A DNA stretch of 64,000 bases from Sphingobacteriales bacterium (GTDB lineage Bacteria; Bacteroidota; Bacteroidia; Chitinophagales; Chitinophagaceae). Under the pieces are notes generated by a model. It was given only the letters and a program-made list of their open reading frames with translations, did no database searches and was not told where the DNA came from. Below are positions 1 to 8,489 of this stretch, piece by piece. The DNA lies in the NCBI GenBank assembly GCA_016219985.1, contig JACRJO010000013.1, positions 34,679-98,678 of the forward strand, in the 5' to 3' direction. The translations under genes were made by a program, and so were the position numbers. Positions within the stretch are counted from its first letter, which is position 1; every line of letters begins with the position of its first letter.

Positions 1-356
1 TTTTGCGGAGCGGTTTTTTCTTTTGCGGGCGTAACCGGTTTTTTGGTGGCCGGCGCATCCTCATCCTCTATTATTTCTTCGGCCTGTTTATAAAAGGAAT
101 CAATATAGTAGAGTTTTTTATTGTCATTGATTTTGATAGTGCGCTGCAGGTCACATTGCTCAATTGTAATGGGCTGGGCGGGCATACCCATCATGGTGCC
201 AGGCTCTGTTCTCTTGCGCATACCTTTTACATACACAACAGACTCAGACTTCATCCCCATCATAGAGGTGGATTGTTTCAATTTGTATTGCTGTGCGTTT
301 GACGAGGGAGAAAAAAACAGGAAGGCAGTGAAAAGAAGAAGGAAATACTTTTTCAT
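1..356 (-). CDS. Secreted protein of unknown function, partial
   Basis: Reads from an ATG at 356 leftwards off the window edge, so only the N-terminal ~118 residues are visible. It starts with a clear signal peptide (MKKYFLLLFTAFLFF, cleavage near NAQQ), then a segment with YVKGMRKRTEPGTMMGMP and ITIEQCDLQRTIKIND, and a Lys/Pro/Ala-rich stretch at the visible end. The 'YVKG.R.RTE ... QCD.kRTI.IND' pattern is one I associate with small secreted Bacteroidota proteins (DUF4412-like), but the C-terminus is missing and I do not assign a function. It lies downstream of mnmG on the same strand with an 81-bp gap. Confidence 0.7.
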   Translation of the reverse strand, partial: MKKYFLLLFTAFLFFSPSSNAQQYKLKQSTSMMGMKSESVVYVKGMRKRTEPGTMMGMPAQPITIEQCDLQRTIKINDNKKLYYIDSFYKQAEEIIEDEDAPATKKPVTPAKEKTAPQ

Positions 357-437
357 ATTCAGCGGGTTTGTACTAAAGATAGTTATTCGTTCAGAACCCG
401 GAAATGATAAGGGTTTTGCTTTTTCGGAGGGCACTAA

Positions 438-2300
438 TTATCTCCCCATAAATACCATTAATATCTGTACATCGCTGGGGTTAATACCCGAAATCCGACT
501 GGCCTGCCCCAGGGTCCGGGGTTTTACGCGGCTGAGCTTTTCCCGGGCCTCGTTGCCGAGGGAGCCGATTTTTTTATAGTCGAAGGTTTCGGGTATTTCA
601 AGTTCTTCCAGCTGGGACATGCGGCTGACTAATTCCTTTTCTTTTTCTATATACACTTCGTACTTGACCTGGATGGCGGCTTGTTCAATGGAGTCCGCAG
701 TGAAGGATGACAGGGCGGCTTTTAATTTGGGCAAGGCTTCTGCCAGGGCAGGCAGTTCCACAGAGGGACGAAGAAGGATTTTTTCAGCCCTTTGTTTTTC
801 AGTGATCGTGGAAGACCCGATTTCTTCAAACCAGGCATTGATCTCGCCCGGTTCAACGGGCAGCTCTTTGAGTATTTTTTTGATCTGCTCTACGGCAGAT
901 TTCTTTTCGGTTACTTTAGTCATCCGCTCTTCGGAGGCAAGGCCGATGGTATGACTGAGTTCTGTCAGGCGCAGGTCCGCATTATCCTGGCGGAGCAAGG
1001 TCCTGAATTCAGCACGGGAAGTAAACATCCGGTAGGGCTCCCGGGTTCCCTTACTGATCAGGTCATCAATCAATACCCCGATATAGGCATCACTCCTTTT
1101 AAGAACAAGGGGTTCTTTTCCGGTTGCGCGCTGATGCGCATTGATACCGGCCATCAATCCCTGGCAGGCGGCTTCTTCATAACCGGTCGTACCATTGATC
1201 TGGCCGGCGAAAAACAGGTTATGAATCAATTTGGTTTCCAGCGAATATTTTAATTGTGTCGGCGGAAAGAAATCATATTCGATCGCATACCCGGGACGGA
1301 ACATTTTGGCGTTTTCAAATCCGGGTATATTACGAAGAGCTTCGTATTGTGTTTCTTCAGGCAGGGAAGTGGAGAAGCCATTCAGGTAGATCTCCACCGT
1401 GTTCCATCCCTCGGGTTCCACAAATAACTGGTGCCGGTCTCTTTCAGCAAAGCGGTTGATCTTGTCTTCTATACTGGGACAATACCTCGGTCCCACCCCG
1501 TCGATCCTGCCGGCAAACATGGGGCTGCGGTCAAAACCGGTCTTCAGGATATCGTGTACTTTTTGATTGGTATAAGTAATCCAGCAGCTTCTTTGCTGTT
1601 TTGGTTTTTCTGTATCAAGAAAGGAGAAACCGGTATGATCACTGTCCCCCGGCTGTTCCTCCATTTTGGAATAATCCAGGCTTCTTCCATCTACCCTGGG
1701 TGGTGTTCCCGTCTTTAGCCGGTCACTTTCAAATCCCTGTTCAACTAACTGTTCAGTAATACCAGTTGCCGCTTTTTCTGCAATTCTTCCACCTCCAAAA
1801 TTCTTTTCACCAATATGCACGATCCCGTTCAGGAAGGTCCCGTTGGTGAGCACCACGGATTTTGCTTTTATCTCATGACCCATCCCGGTGATCACTCCAT
1901 AACAGCGGCCCCCTTTTACCAATAAGCCTTTTACCATGTCCTGGTAGAAATCGAGGTTCGGGGTATTCTCCAGCATCTCCCTCCACTTCAAATGGAAAAG
2001 CATGCGATCGTTCTGGGCCCTGGGGCTCCACATAGCGGGACCCTTGCTCCGGTTCAGCATCCGGAACTGTATGGTGGACAAATCCGTTACGATTCCGGAA
2101 TAGCCACCCAGGGCATCAATTTCCCGTACGATCTGGCCTTTGGCGATTCCCCCCATGGCGGGATTGCAGCTCATTTGGGCAATGGTCTGCATATTCATGG
2201 TCACCAACAGGGTTTTTGAGCCCAGGTTGGCGGCTGCTGCGGCGGCCTCACAGCCGGCATGACCGGCCCCTACTACTATGACATCGTATGCTGGAAACAT
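438..2300 (-). CDS. mnmG: tRNA uridine-5-carboxymethylaminomethyl modification enzyme MnmG (GidA)
   Basis: FAD-dependent enzyme that with MnmE installs the (carboxymethyl)aminomethyl group on U34 of tRNAs; cytoplasmic. The protein opens with the Rossmann FAD motif DVIVVGAGHAGCEAA and shows the family signatures CNPAMGGIAKGQIVREIDA, GTFLNG and a late TSRAEFRTLLRQDNAD segment. The open frame extends upstream to 2369, but the ATG at 2300 (MFPAYDVIVVG) gives the usual 620 residues and clears the upstream HNH gene, which ends at 2329. Same strand as that gene (28-bp gap), so probably cotranscribed. Confidence 0.97.
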   Translation of the reverse strand: MFPAYDVIVVGAGHAGCEAAAAAANLGSKTLLVTMNMQTIAQMSCNPAMGGIAKGQIVREIDALGGYSGIVTDLSTIQFRMLNRSKGPAMWSPRAQNDRMLFHLKWREMLENTPNLDFYQDMVKGLLVKGGRCYGVITGMGHEIKAKSVVLTNGTFLNGIVHIGEKNFGGGRIAEKAATGITEQLVEQGFESDRLKTGTPPRVDGRSLDYSKMEEQPGDSDHTGFSFLDTEKPKQQRSCWITYTNQKVHDILKTGFDRSPMFAGRIDGVGPRYCPSIEDKINRFAERDRHQLFVEPEGWNTVEIYLNGFSTSLPEETQYEALRNIPGFENAKMFRPGYAIEYDFFPPTQLKYSLETKLIHNLFFAGQINGTTGYEEAACQGLMAGINAHQRATGKEPLVLKRSDAYIGVLIDDLISKGTREPYRMFTSRAEFRTLLRQDNADLRLTELSHTIGLASEERMTKVTEKKSAVEQIKKILKELPVEPGEINAWFEEIGSSTITEKQRAEKILLRPSVELPALAEALPKLKAALSSFTADSIEQAAIQVKYEVYIEKEKELVSRMSQLEELEIPETFDYKKIGSLGNEAREKLSRVKPRTLGQASRISGINPSDVQILMVFMGR

Positions 2301-2328
2301 GGGGTGCAAAGGTATCTTGTTCTGCGGG

Positions 2329-2943
2329 CTATTTTTCAAAGTTTTTAAGGAAGCGGACTTCCTTTTCAATATCAGCGGGACTCTTTCCGCTGTTCAGAAG
2401 TCCGAACTCGTATTGAGTATAGCCTTCAAGCAGCGACAGGTACTCTATTTTTTCCCGGATAAATCGCTCCCGGGGTTCCAGGGGAAGTCTTTCTGTATCT
2501 TCTAACTGGGTTAATTTGCTTAAAAGCGCCTTACAGGGAGCATAATGCGTCTTTTCCCAAAGAGTTTGAAAGAAGTTTCGGGCTGCCAGCATATTAAAGC
2601 CCTTTCCTGTTTCTTTGGACTCCGGAATATATTCTATGCTCAGGTTGGGAAAGCCCCAGCATGCTTTCAGGTCTTCCTCCCGGGTAAAGTCGAAATAGGC
2701 TACCGGGATAATATGATCAAACTGCCATTTCTTTCCGAAATCCTCCCAACCAATCCCTTCTTTAAACTGTGATTCAAACCAACTCCGCATATTTGTTATG
2801 TCCAGTCCAAAATAGCTTGCGTAGGCCGCACAGGGATGTCTTTCCAGGACATAGCGGCGAAGTGCGATTTGCCATTTCTTTTTTTCCCTGATCTTCAGGG
2901 TTTCGGGAGACTCTTCCTGCTTTGTATATCGTTTTCTGGTCAT
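2329..2943 (-). CDS. HNH-endonuclease-like protein
   Basis: 204 residues, Lys/Arg-rich N-terminus, with an HNH-type core at about residues 73-105: KWQFDHIIP (Asp76-His77), FDF, then CWGFPNL with Asn100 at the position of the conserved Asn. This matches the 'iDHIiPvsyFd...l..cw...Nl' layout of small phage and mobile HNH nucleases, though metal ligands cannot be verified by eye. No secretion signal. It sits between ybeY and mnmG, with a 45-bp palindrome and a repeat field immediately upstream, so it may be a recent arrival or a domesticated gene. Substrate and role unknown. Confidence 0.75.
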   Translation of the reverse strand: MTRKRYTKQEESPETLKIREKKKWQIALRRYVLERHPCAAYASYFGLDITNMRSWFESQFKEGIGWEDFGKKWQFDHIIPVAYFDFTREEDLKACWGFPNLSIEYIPESKETGKGFNMLAARNFFQTLWEKTHYAPCKALLSKLTQLEDTERLPLEPRERFIREKIEYLSLLEGYTQYEFGLLNSGKSPADIEKEVRFLKNFEK

Positions 2944-2969
2944 AAAGCCTCGTTTTCACAAAGATAGGG

Positions 2970-3014
2970 GTTCCACGGGACACTGTTTCAGGTTGAAACG
3001 GTGTCCCGTGGAAC
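2970..3014. repeat. 45-bp near-perfect palindrome upstream of the HNH gene
   Basis: Two 21-nt arms around the loop GGT, with one mismatch between arms. The outer part reads GTTCCACGGGACAC and returns as GTGTCCCGTGGAAC; the inner part is GTTTCA...TGAAAC. It ends 27 bp upstream of the HNH start codon, so it would lie in the leader or promoter of that gene. Could be a REP-like repeat, a protein-binding site or a leader hairpin. Confidence 0.85.
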
Positions 3015-3030
3015 AGTGCCGCAGAGCTGA

Positions 3031-3219
3031 ATTAATAATTATTGGGTCGTTTATGGTAGCAAGCACTTTAAGGCGGGATTATTAATTATTGGGCTGCTTA
3101 CAGCAGCAGGTGCCCTAAGGTTGGATTATTTATTATTGAGGTCGCTTATAGTTGCAAGTGTCCTAAGGTTGGATTATTTATTATTGAGGTCGTTTATAGT
3201 AGTAATCGTCTGAAGGCAG
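3031..3219. repeat. Four tandem 47-48-bp AT-rich repeats
   Basis: Units start at 3031, 3078, 3125 and 3173 and have lengths 47, 47, 48 and 47. Each begins with ATTATTTATTATTG-like sequence, continues with a GTCG(C/T)TTATAGT-like middle and ends near CTAAGGTTGG. Units are contiguous with no spacers. A partial fifth copy follows at 3220. Confidence 0.85.
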
Positions 3220-3284
3220 ATTATTTATTGAAATCTATTGAGATTGCAGCCCCTATTGAAGAAGATTGACTATTCAGAAAAGCC

Positions 3285-3422
3285 AATAATAAATAACCCT
3301 CCTTTAAAGCCTTTTCCTCCCTGAGACTCTAATAATAAATAACCTTCCTTTAAAGCCTTTTCCTTCCTAAGGCTCTAATAATAAATAATCCACCTTTAAA
3401 GCCTTTCCCTCCATGAGATTCT
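3285..3422. repeat. Three tandem 46-bp repeats, opposed to the preceding array
   Basis: Units at 3285, 3331 and 3377, each exactly 46 bp: AATAATAAATAA, then CCTTTAAAGCCTTT, then a CTGAGACTCT-like end. The core AATAATAAATAATCC is the reverse complement of the GGATTATTTATTATT core of the 3031-3219 array, so the two arrays face each other across about 65 bp. Confidence 0.85.
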
Positions 3423-3450
3423 GAATAATTAATAATTCCCCAAGCAGCAA

Positions 3451-3885
3451 TTAGTTAGAAAAGTACCTGGAAAGCCAATAATCCTCCCTTTTTCTCATGG
3501 TTGCGATCTCTTCTTTCTTTTTGTCGCCATAACCGCAGAGATGCAGGGCGCCATGGAAGATCACCCGGTGCAACTCGGATTTGAACGTGGTCCCCAGGGT
3601 TTTGGCATTGTCCCTTACCCGGTCGATACTGATATAGATCTCACCCGTGGTAGCGGGACCGGCAGATAAGTCGAAAGTGATGATATCCGTATAAAAATCA
3701 TGCGCCAGGTACTGCCGGTTGATATCAAGCAGTCTTTTGTCCGAACAGAAGATATAATTGAGGGCCTCCAGCTTTTGACCTTCTTTTTTAAAAAGGGTTT
3801 CAATAAAGGCTTTCAGGCCAGCCCGGTTTTCCAGGCTAAAGCCGGTGCATTCGTAAAAGAAACAAACTTTTGATTGTGAAGGCAT
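3451..3885 (-). CDS. ybeY: Endoribonuclease YbeY (rRNA maturation factor)
   Basis: Zinc-dependent endoribonuclease involved in 16S rRNA 3'-end maturation and ribosome quality control. 144 residues from the ATG at 3885 (MPSQSKVCFFY); an upstream frame to 3936 adds 17 unlikely residues and would invade the divergent feoA promoter. The zinc motif is present as HGALHLCGYGDKK, together with INRQYLAHDFYTDIITFD. Located upstream of mnmG on the same strand, but separated from it by the HNH gene and a repeat field. Confidence 0.95.
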   Translation of the reverse strand: MPSQSKVCFFYECTGFSLENRAGLKAFIETLFKKEGQKLEALNYIFCSDKRLLDINRQYLAHDFYTDIITFDLSAGPATTGEIYISIDRVRDNAKTLGTTFKSELHRVIFHGALHLCGYGDKKKEEIATMRKREDYWLSRYFSN

Positions 3886-3923
3886 AATTTCAAAATTCGT
3901 AAAGAAATACCATCCAACAAGGG

Positions 3924-3931
3924 TAGTTTTG
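3924..3931 (+). promoter_or_regulatory. Bacteroidota -7 promoter box for feoA-nadD
   Basis: TAGTTTTG matches TAnnTTTG and lies 22 bp before the feoA ATG at 3954. A -33 TTTG element is not obvious. Confidence 0.55.
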
Positions 3932-3953
3932 CACAATTAATAATACCGGATAA

Positions 3954-4184
3954 ATGATTGCAAGGCTTTCTGAATTAAAACCTGGACAGGAGGGAATCAT
4001 CAGGGAATTTCAAAACAATGAGATCTTTCTGAAATTAATGGAAATGGGCTGTGTTCCCGGCGAAAGAATCCTCCTTGAGCAGATAGCTCCCCTGGGCGAC
4101 CCGATCTCTGTGAACGTGGCCGGTTATCACCTGAGTTTGCGCCTGAATGAGGCGGAACATATCTTTGTTGAATTAAAACATTGA
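3954..4184 (+). CDS. feoA: FeoA-family small SH3-like protein
   Basis: 76 residues, the whole length of a FeoA domain: 'LSELKPGQEGIIREF', 'MEMGCVPGERILLEQIAPLGDPISVNVAGYHLSLRLNEAEHIFVE'. FeoA is the small cytoplasmic partner that supports the FeoB ferrous-iron permease. Here it is not next to feoB (8490-10607, opposite strand) but 15 bp upstream of nadD, with which it is probably cotranscribed from the box at 3924. Confidence 0.92.
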   Translation: MIARLSELKPGQEGIIREFQNNEIFLKLMEMGCVPGERILLEQIAPLGDPISVNVAGYHLSLRLNEAEHIFVELKH

Positions 4185-4199
4185 TATTCAATAGATTAA

Positions 4200-4772
4200 A
4201 TGAAAATTGGTCTTTATTTTGGCTCCTTTAACCCGGTTCATGTCGGGCATCTTATCATCGCCAGTCATATTCTCAACGAAACGGACATTGAGAAAGTCTG
4301 GTTTGTCGTTTCCCCCCAAAACCCGTTCAAACAGGAAAACGGGTTGCTGAATGAATACCATCGTCTTCACCTGGTGAAACTGGCAACCGGGCAGGACAAC
4401 CGGATCAAGGCTTCTGAAATAGAATTTGGATTGCCCAAACCTTCCTACACGATCAACACGCTCACCTACCTCGCGGAAAAATATCCCGAACACGAATTCT
4501 GCATCATCATGGGGAGCGATAGTTTCCAGAACCTGCCGAAATGGAAGAATGCGGAACTGATCATCCGGGATCATGAGATCTACGTGTATCCGCGTCCCGG
4601 TTTCCCGGTGGAGAGTCATACCGGGGCAAAACTGCATATCGTCGGGGCCCCCCTGTTACAACTATCTGCAACGCATATACGAAAATGCATTGCTGAAGGA
4701 AAATCGGTCCGGTATATGGTGCCGGATATGGTGCTGGAGGAAATTGAAAAAGGCGGCTATTATAAAAAATAA
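4200..4772 (+). CDS. nadD: Nicotinate-nucleotide adenylyltransferase
   Basis: Joins nicotinate mononucleotide and ATP into deamido-NAD, in NAD biosynthesis. 190 residues with the nucleotidyltransferase motif [11 protein letters not shown] at residues 8-18, [13 protein letters not shown], and the C-terminal [21 protein letters not shown] (SxTxIR motif). Its stop codon overlaps the 3' end of the convergent chrA by 13 bp. Confidence 0.96.
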   Translation: MKIGLYFGSFNPVHVGHLIIASHILNETDIEKVWFVVSPQNPFKQENGLLNEYHRLHLVKLATGQDNRIKASEIEFGLPKPSYTINTLTYLAEKYPEHEFCIIMGSDSFQNLPKWKNAELIIRDHEIYVYPRPGFPVESHTGAKLHIVGAPLLQLSATHIRKCIAEGKSVRYMVPDMVLEEIEKGGYYKK

Positions 4773-5998
4773 CCCAGGCCGAGGCAGGAGATCACGATAA
4801 AAGGCGGGAGGATCCGCGTAAACTGCAGCAGCAGGATGGTGCCAAGAATCACGAGCACATTAACCAGGCTAACCGTATTGGGGCCGGTTAAAGAAATGTC
4901 CCGCATGATATAAAAAGAGGAGGCCAGCATGATGCCCACCACCACCGCATTGATCCCTTCAAGCGAACGGTAGACCACGGCATACTTTCGCAGGTTGTGC
5001 CAGATCGGGTAAAAGAACAGCACCAGCAGGGCGCTGGGCAGGAAGATGGCCACCATGCCTATCAGGCAACCCAGCACCTGCATGTGGGCGCCCATATCTT
5101 TCAGCGCCATCCCGCCGGTAAAAGCGGCAATAGAAAATACGGGTCCGGGTACGGCCTGCACGATCCCCATACCGGTATATAATTTTTCTTCATCGATCTG
5201 TACTGCATTCGGATTCCTTTTTTTTACGGTCTCCGGGCGTACGCTCCATTGCTCGAGCATCATCGGCATCAGTACCTGGCCCCCGCCAAAGACCAGGCTT
5301 CCCATCCGGTACGTGTTTTCAAAAAGATTGATCGCTTTCCGGTTGGGCCAGTCGTTTTTACGGGCCGTTTCACTCAGGATACCGGCTGCGATAAAAATGA
5401 TACCGAATAACCAGAAATTCCACCAGCGGGTTTTGCGGGGTTTTTGTTCCACCTGCGGAATACGGGTCTGGCTGAAATTCGTGGCAATTCCCCCCGCAAC
5501 GATCAGCACGGGGATGACCCAGGTTTTCCCAAACAGGAAATAAGTGGCCGCCACACTGCAGAGCATGATGATCCAGGTGATCATATTCCGGATCGCAATA
5601 GGAAAAATATGAATCACGGCATAACCCAGGAACCCGGCGGCCATAGGGGGAATGAATTTGAAAATATCTGTTCCCAGCTCCCGTTTATCGATGTATTGCA
5701 ATAAAAAGGAAAAGGCTCCCATCAGGATACTGGCCGGCAGGATCCAGACAGTTAGGGTCAGCACGGCCAGGGGGATTCCGCCTCTTTTATACCCGATCAG
5801 GGTGAGGGTCTGGGTGGAGGAAGCCCCCGGGAGCAACTGGCAAAAAGCATTGTACTCCATCAGCTCCTTTTCCGTAACATAAGGGGTGTGCTCTACAAAT
5901 GTTTTCATCATCATGCCCAGGTGGGCCTGGGGCCCGCCAAAGGCAGTAATGCTGTGCCGGAAGACAGCCCTTAAAAAATGGAGATGACGGAGTAGCAT
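4760..5998 (-). CDS. chrA: Chromate transporter, ChrA family
   Basis: 412-residue inner-membrane protein with the two homologous halves of long-chain ChrA. The N-half has [11 protein letters not shown] and [15 protein letters not shown]; the C-half has [12 protein letters not shown] and [14 protein letters not shown]. About ten hydrophobic segments. Long-chain members export chromate, though many homologues have untested substrates. Monocistronic; its 3' end overlaps nadD. Confidence 0.93.
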   Translation of the reverse strand: MLLRHLHFLRAVFRHSITAFGGPQAHLGMMMKTFVEHTPYVTEKELMEYNAFCQLLPGASSTQTLTLIGYKRGGIPLAVLTLTVWILPASILMGAFSFLLQYIDKRELGTDIFKFIPPMAAGFLGYAVIHIFPIAIRNMITWIIMLCSVAATYFLFGKTWVIPVLIVAGGIATNFSQTRIPQVEQKPRKTRWWNFWLFGIIFIAAGILSETARKNDWPNRKAINLFENTYRMGSLVFGGGQVLMPMMLEQWSVRPETVKKRNPNAVQIDEEKLYTGMGIVQAVPGPVFSIAAFTGGMALKDMGAHMQVLGCLIGMVAIFLPSALLVLFFYPIWHNLRKYAVVYRSLEGINAVVVGIMLASSFYIMRDISLTGPNTVSLVNVLVILGTILLLQFTRILPPFIVISCLGLGYFL

Positions 5999-6116
5999 TG
6001 GAGTTTAAATATAAAAAATTTCAGCTAAGCAGGACCTGTTCATTCAAACTCTTTCCTTTTCCTGTAAATTCAATCTTCTTTTCATCCCATTATTACAACC
6101 ATAAAGACTACTATCA

Positions 6117-7433
6117 ATGAAACAAAGACTGATCATTTTATTATTGCTGTCGCCCTTCCTCCTGCCGGCCCAGAAAGTCAAGACCGGGCTGACTGAACGC
6201 ATGAAGCTGGCTGCTGATCAGATCGAAGCAAAATGTATTGCCTGGCGTCGTGATATTCACCAGCATCCTGAGCTGGGTAACCGCGAAACCCGTACTGCCA
6301 GAATTATTGCGGATCACCTGCGCTCTCTTGGGCTGGAGGTGCAGGAGCAAGTGGGTAAGACCGGTGTGGTCGGCTTATTGAAAGGAGGCAAGCCGGGTCC
6401 CTGCATCGCACTGCGTGCCGATATGGATGGCCTGCCGCTGGTGGAGCGGGTGAACCTGCCCTATGCCTCCAGCGTGAAATCAACCTATAACGGGCAGGCG
6501 GTCGGTGTCATGCATGCCTGCGGACACGATACGCATGTATCCATACTGATGAGTGTAGCCGAAATACTGGCTGGTATGAAAAACGACCTGGGTGGTTCTG
6601 TAAAATTCATTTTCCAGCCCGCTGAAGAGGGTCCTCCCGAAGGAGAAGAAGGCGGCGCGCCATTGATGGTCAAAGAGGGCGTAATGGACAATCCTAAAGT
6701 AGATGTGATTTTCGGGCTGCATATTGAATCAGATATCGAAGCTGGTAAAATTGAATACAAACCCGGGGCTTTTATGGCTTCTTCTGACTGGTTTACCATC
6801 AAAGTGAAAGGGAAGGGCAGCCATGGCTCACAGCCCTGGAAGGGGATCGACCCGATACAGATCTCCGCACAGATCATCACGGGACTTCAATCAATTGTCA
6901 GCCGCCAGTCCGAACTTACTAAAGCGCCTGTAGTGATTACCGTTGGTAAAATTCAGGGCGGTGTCCGCAGTAATATTATACCCGAGGAATGTGTAATGGA
7001 AGGAACCATCCGGACTCTTGATAGTAAAATGCAGGAGGAGGTGCATGAGAAAATAAAGTGGACGGCGGAAAAGATCGCCGAAGCTTCCGGGGCCAAAGCG
7101 GAAGTGAGCATCGATACCAAGACCCTGGTAACTTATAATACACCGGAACTGGTAAGGAAAATGCTACCCTCCCTGGAAAAAGCAGCCGGGCAGGATAATG
7201 TCAGGGAAAGAAACTGGGTCACCGGGGCCGAAGACTTTTCCTATTATGGCACGAAGGCCCCGGCATTTTTCTTTTACCTGGGGGGTATGCCGAAAGGAAA
7301 GGACCCCGCCACCGCCCCGCCCCATCATACGCCCGATTTTTATGTAGATGACAGTGGTATGAAGACGGGGATACTGGCTTTTTGCCAGCTGGTGATCGAC
7401 TATATGCAGGCGGAGACCACTGTTAAAAAATAA
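6117..7433 (+). CDS. Exported M20D amidohydrolase (hippurate hydrolase/aminoacylase type)
   Basis: 438 residues: an N-terminal signal peptide (LIILLLLSPFLLPAQ), then an M20 peptidase core. Metal-binding motifs are visible: ADMDGLPLVE (101-110), MHACGHDTH (132-140, Cys135 as in the amidohydrolase subgroup), AEEG, GLH, and the late PPHHTPDFYVDD. It probably removes acyl groups from N-acyl amino acids, in the periplasm. The next gene starts 4 bp after its stop, so the two should be translationally coupled. Confidence 0.93.
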   Translation: MKQRLIILLLLSPFLLPAQKVKTGLTERMKLAADQIEAKCIAWRRDIHQHPELGNRETRTARIIADHLRSLGLEVQEQVGKTGVVGLLKGGKPGPCIALRADMDGLPLVERVNLPYASSVKSTYNGQAVGVMHACGHDTHVSILMSVAEILAGMKNDLGGSVKFIFQPAEEGPPEGEEGGAPLMVKEGVMDNPKVDVIFGLHIESDIEAGKIEYKPGAFMASSDWFTIKVKGKGSHGSQPWKGIDPIQISAQIITGLQSIVSRQSELTKAPVVITVGKIQGGVRSNIIPEECVMEGTIRTLDSKMQEEVHEKIKWTAEKIAEASGAKAEVSIDTKTLVTYNTPELVRKMLPSLEKAAGQDNVRERNWVTGAEDFSYYGTKAPAFFFYLGGMPKGKDPATAPPHHTPDFYVDDSGMKTGILAFCQLVIDYMQAETTVKK

Positions 7434-7437
7434 GGCC

Positions 7438-8304
7438 ATGCGAAAAATTTTCCTTGCCGTCTTCATCGGCATGATCTGCCAGCCGGCCGCCTCCCAGCGT
7501 ACCGATAAAAAACTGCAATCAGCGATCCGGTCAATGATCAATGGGTATAAAGGCGATATCGGGATCTATATAAAAAACCTGCGCACCGGGAAAATCGTAT
7601 CTATTGATGCAGATACTGTTTTTCCAACGGCCAGCATTGTGAAACTGCCCATCTTCCTGGGAATCACGGACCGGATGTACCGGGGAGAACTTGACTATGA
7701 CTCGTCTTTTATTTACAAAGATTCCCTGCTGTATGAAGGCGCGGACATACTTGGTTCCTTCAAGAGCGGAGAGAAAATCGCCCTGAAAAAACTGATCATG
7801 CTGATGCTGACAACCAGCGATAATACGGCCAGTCTCTGGCTGCAAAGCCTGGCCGGTACCGGCACCCGCATAAACAGCCTGCTCGACAGTCTTGGTTTTA
7901 CCCATACCCGGGTAAACTCCCGTACACCCGGCCGGGAGGAGAACCGGGCCCGGTTTGGCTGGGGGCAAACCACAGCCCGCGAAATGGGAGTGCTTTTAGA
8001 AAAAATTTACCGGAAAGAGATTTATTCAGAAGCCAGCTGCGACCGGATGCTGCGCTGCCTGGGCCGGAATTTCTGGGATGAGAACGAAGGGATTTCTGTA
8101 ATTCCCTCTACGATTGAAGTATTCAGTAAAAACGGTTGTGTCAATGCTTCCCGCAGCGAGGTGATGATTGTGAATGCACCCCGGAATCCTTTTGTGCTAT
8201 GTATTTTTACGAAAAACAACCAGGATACCAGCTGGAAAAGGGAGAATGAAGCATGGGCAATGGCGAGGAAACTGGCGGCATACTTGTGGGAGTATTATAA
8301 ATAA
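7438..8304 (+). CDS. Exported class A beta-lactamase-like serine hydrolase
   Basis: 288 residues with a signal peptide (FLAVFIGMICQPAASQ). The class A layout is recognisable: SxxK as SIVK (Ser66, Lys69), SDN at 127-129, and at the usual KTG position KNG (231-233). A Glu-rich loop (PGREENRARFG, 164-174) occupies the omega-loop region, without a clear ExxLN. True class A enzymes have K-T/S-G, so beta-lactam hydrolysis is uncertain; a peptidoglycan-related or amide hydrolase role is as likely. Coupled to the upstream M20D amidohydrolase. Confidence 0.88.
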   Translation: MRKIFLAVFIGMICQPAASQRTDKKLQSAIRSMINGYKGDIGIYIKNLRTGKIVSIDADTVFPTASIVKLPIFLGITDRMYRGELDYDSSFIYKDSLLYEGADILGSFKSGEKIALKKLIMLMLTTSDNTASLWLQSLAGTGTRINSLLDSLGFTHTRVNSRTPGREENRARFGWGQTTAREMGVLLEKIYRKEIYSEASCDRMLRCLGRNFWDENEGISVIPSTIEVFSKNGCVNASRSEVMIVNAPRNPFVLCIFTKNNQDTSWKRENEAWAMARKLAAYLWEYYK

Positions 8305-8315
8305 GCACCCGTAAC

Positions 8316-8485
8316 GTCATGCTTCGATACGCCTGCTTTTAGCTGCTACTTTGCATAACAGAATCAGTCCGGCCATTAAAAGCAGGCTACTCAGCATGAC
8401 AGTAACGGTACGACCGCTGTCGTAATAAACGTAATGATGATGTCATGCTGAGTAGCGGGCCTTAGCCCGCGTACCGAAGCATGAC
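8316..8485. repeat. Nested inverted repeat, REP-like, between convergent genes
   Basis: GTCATGCTTCG (8316-8326) pairs with CGAAGCATGAC (8475-8485); GCCTGCTTTTA (8331-8341) pairs with TAAAAGCAGGC (8377-8387); CTACTCAGCATGAC (8387-8400) pairs with GTCATGCTGAGTAG (8442-8455); a small GCGGGC/GCCCGC hairpin lies at 8455-8470. This fills nearly all of the gap between the beta-lactamase-like gene and feoB and could stop transcription from both sides. Confidence 0.85.
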
Positions 8486-8489
8486 GCTT

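Noticed and set aside
2970..3014. parS centromere site
   Set aside because: Inner half-sites resemble GTTTCA/TGAAAC but the centre is GGT instead of CG, and no parAB is visible.
3031..3422. CRISPR array
   Set aside because: Units abut with no spacers, and the second half is inverted; no cas gene is near.
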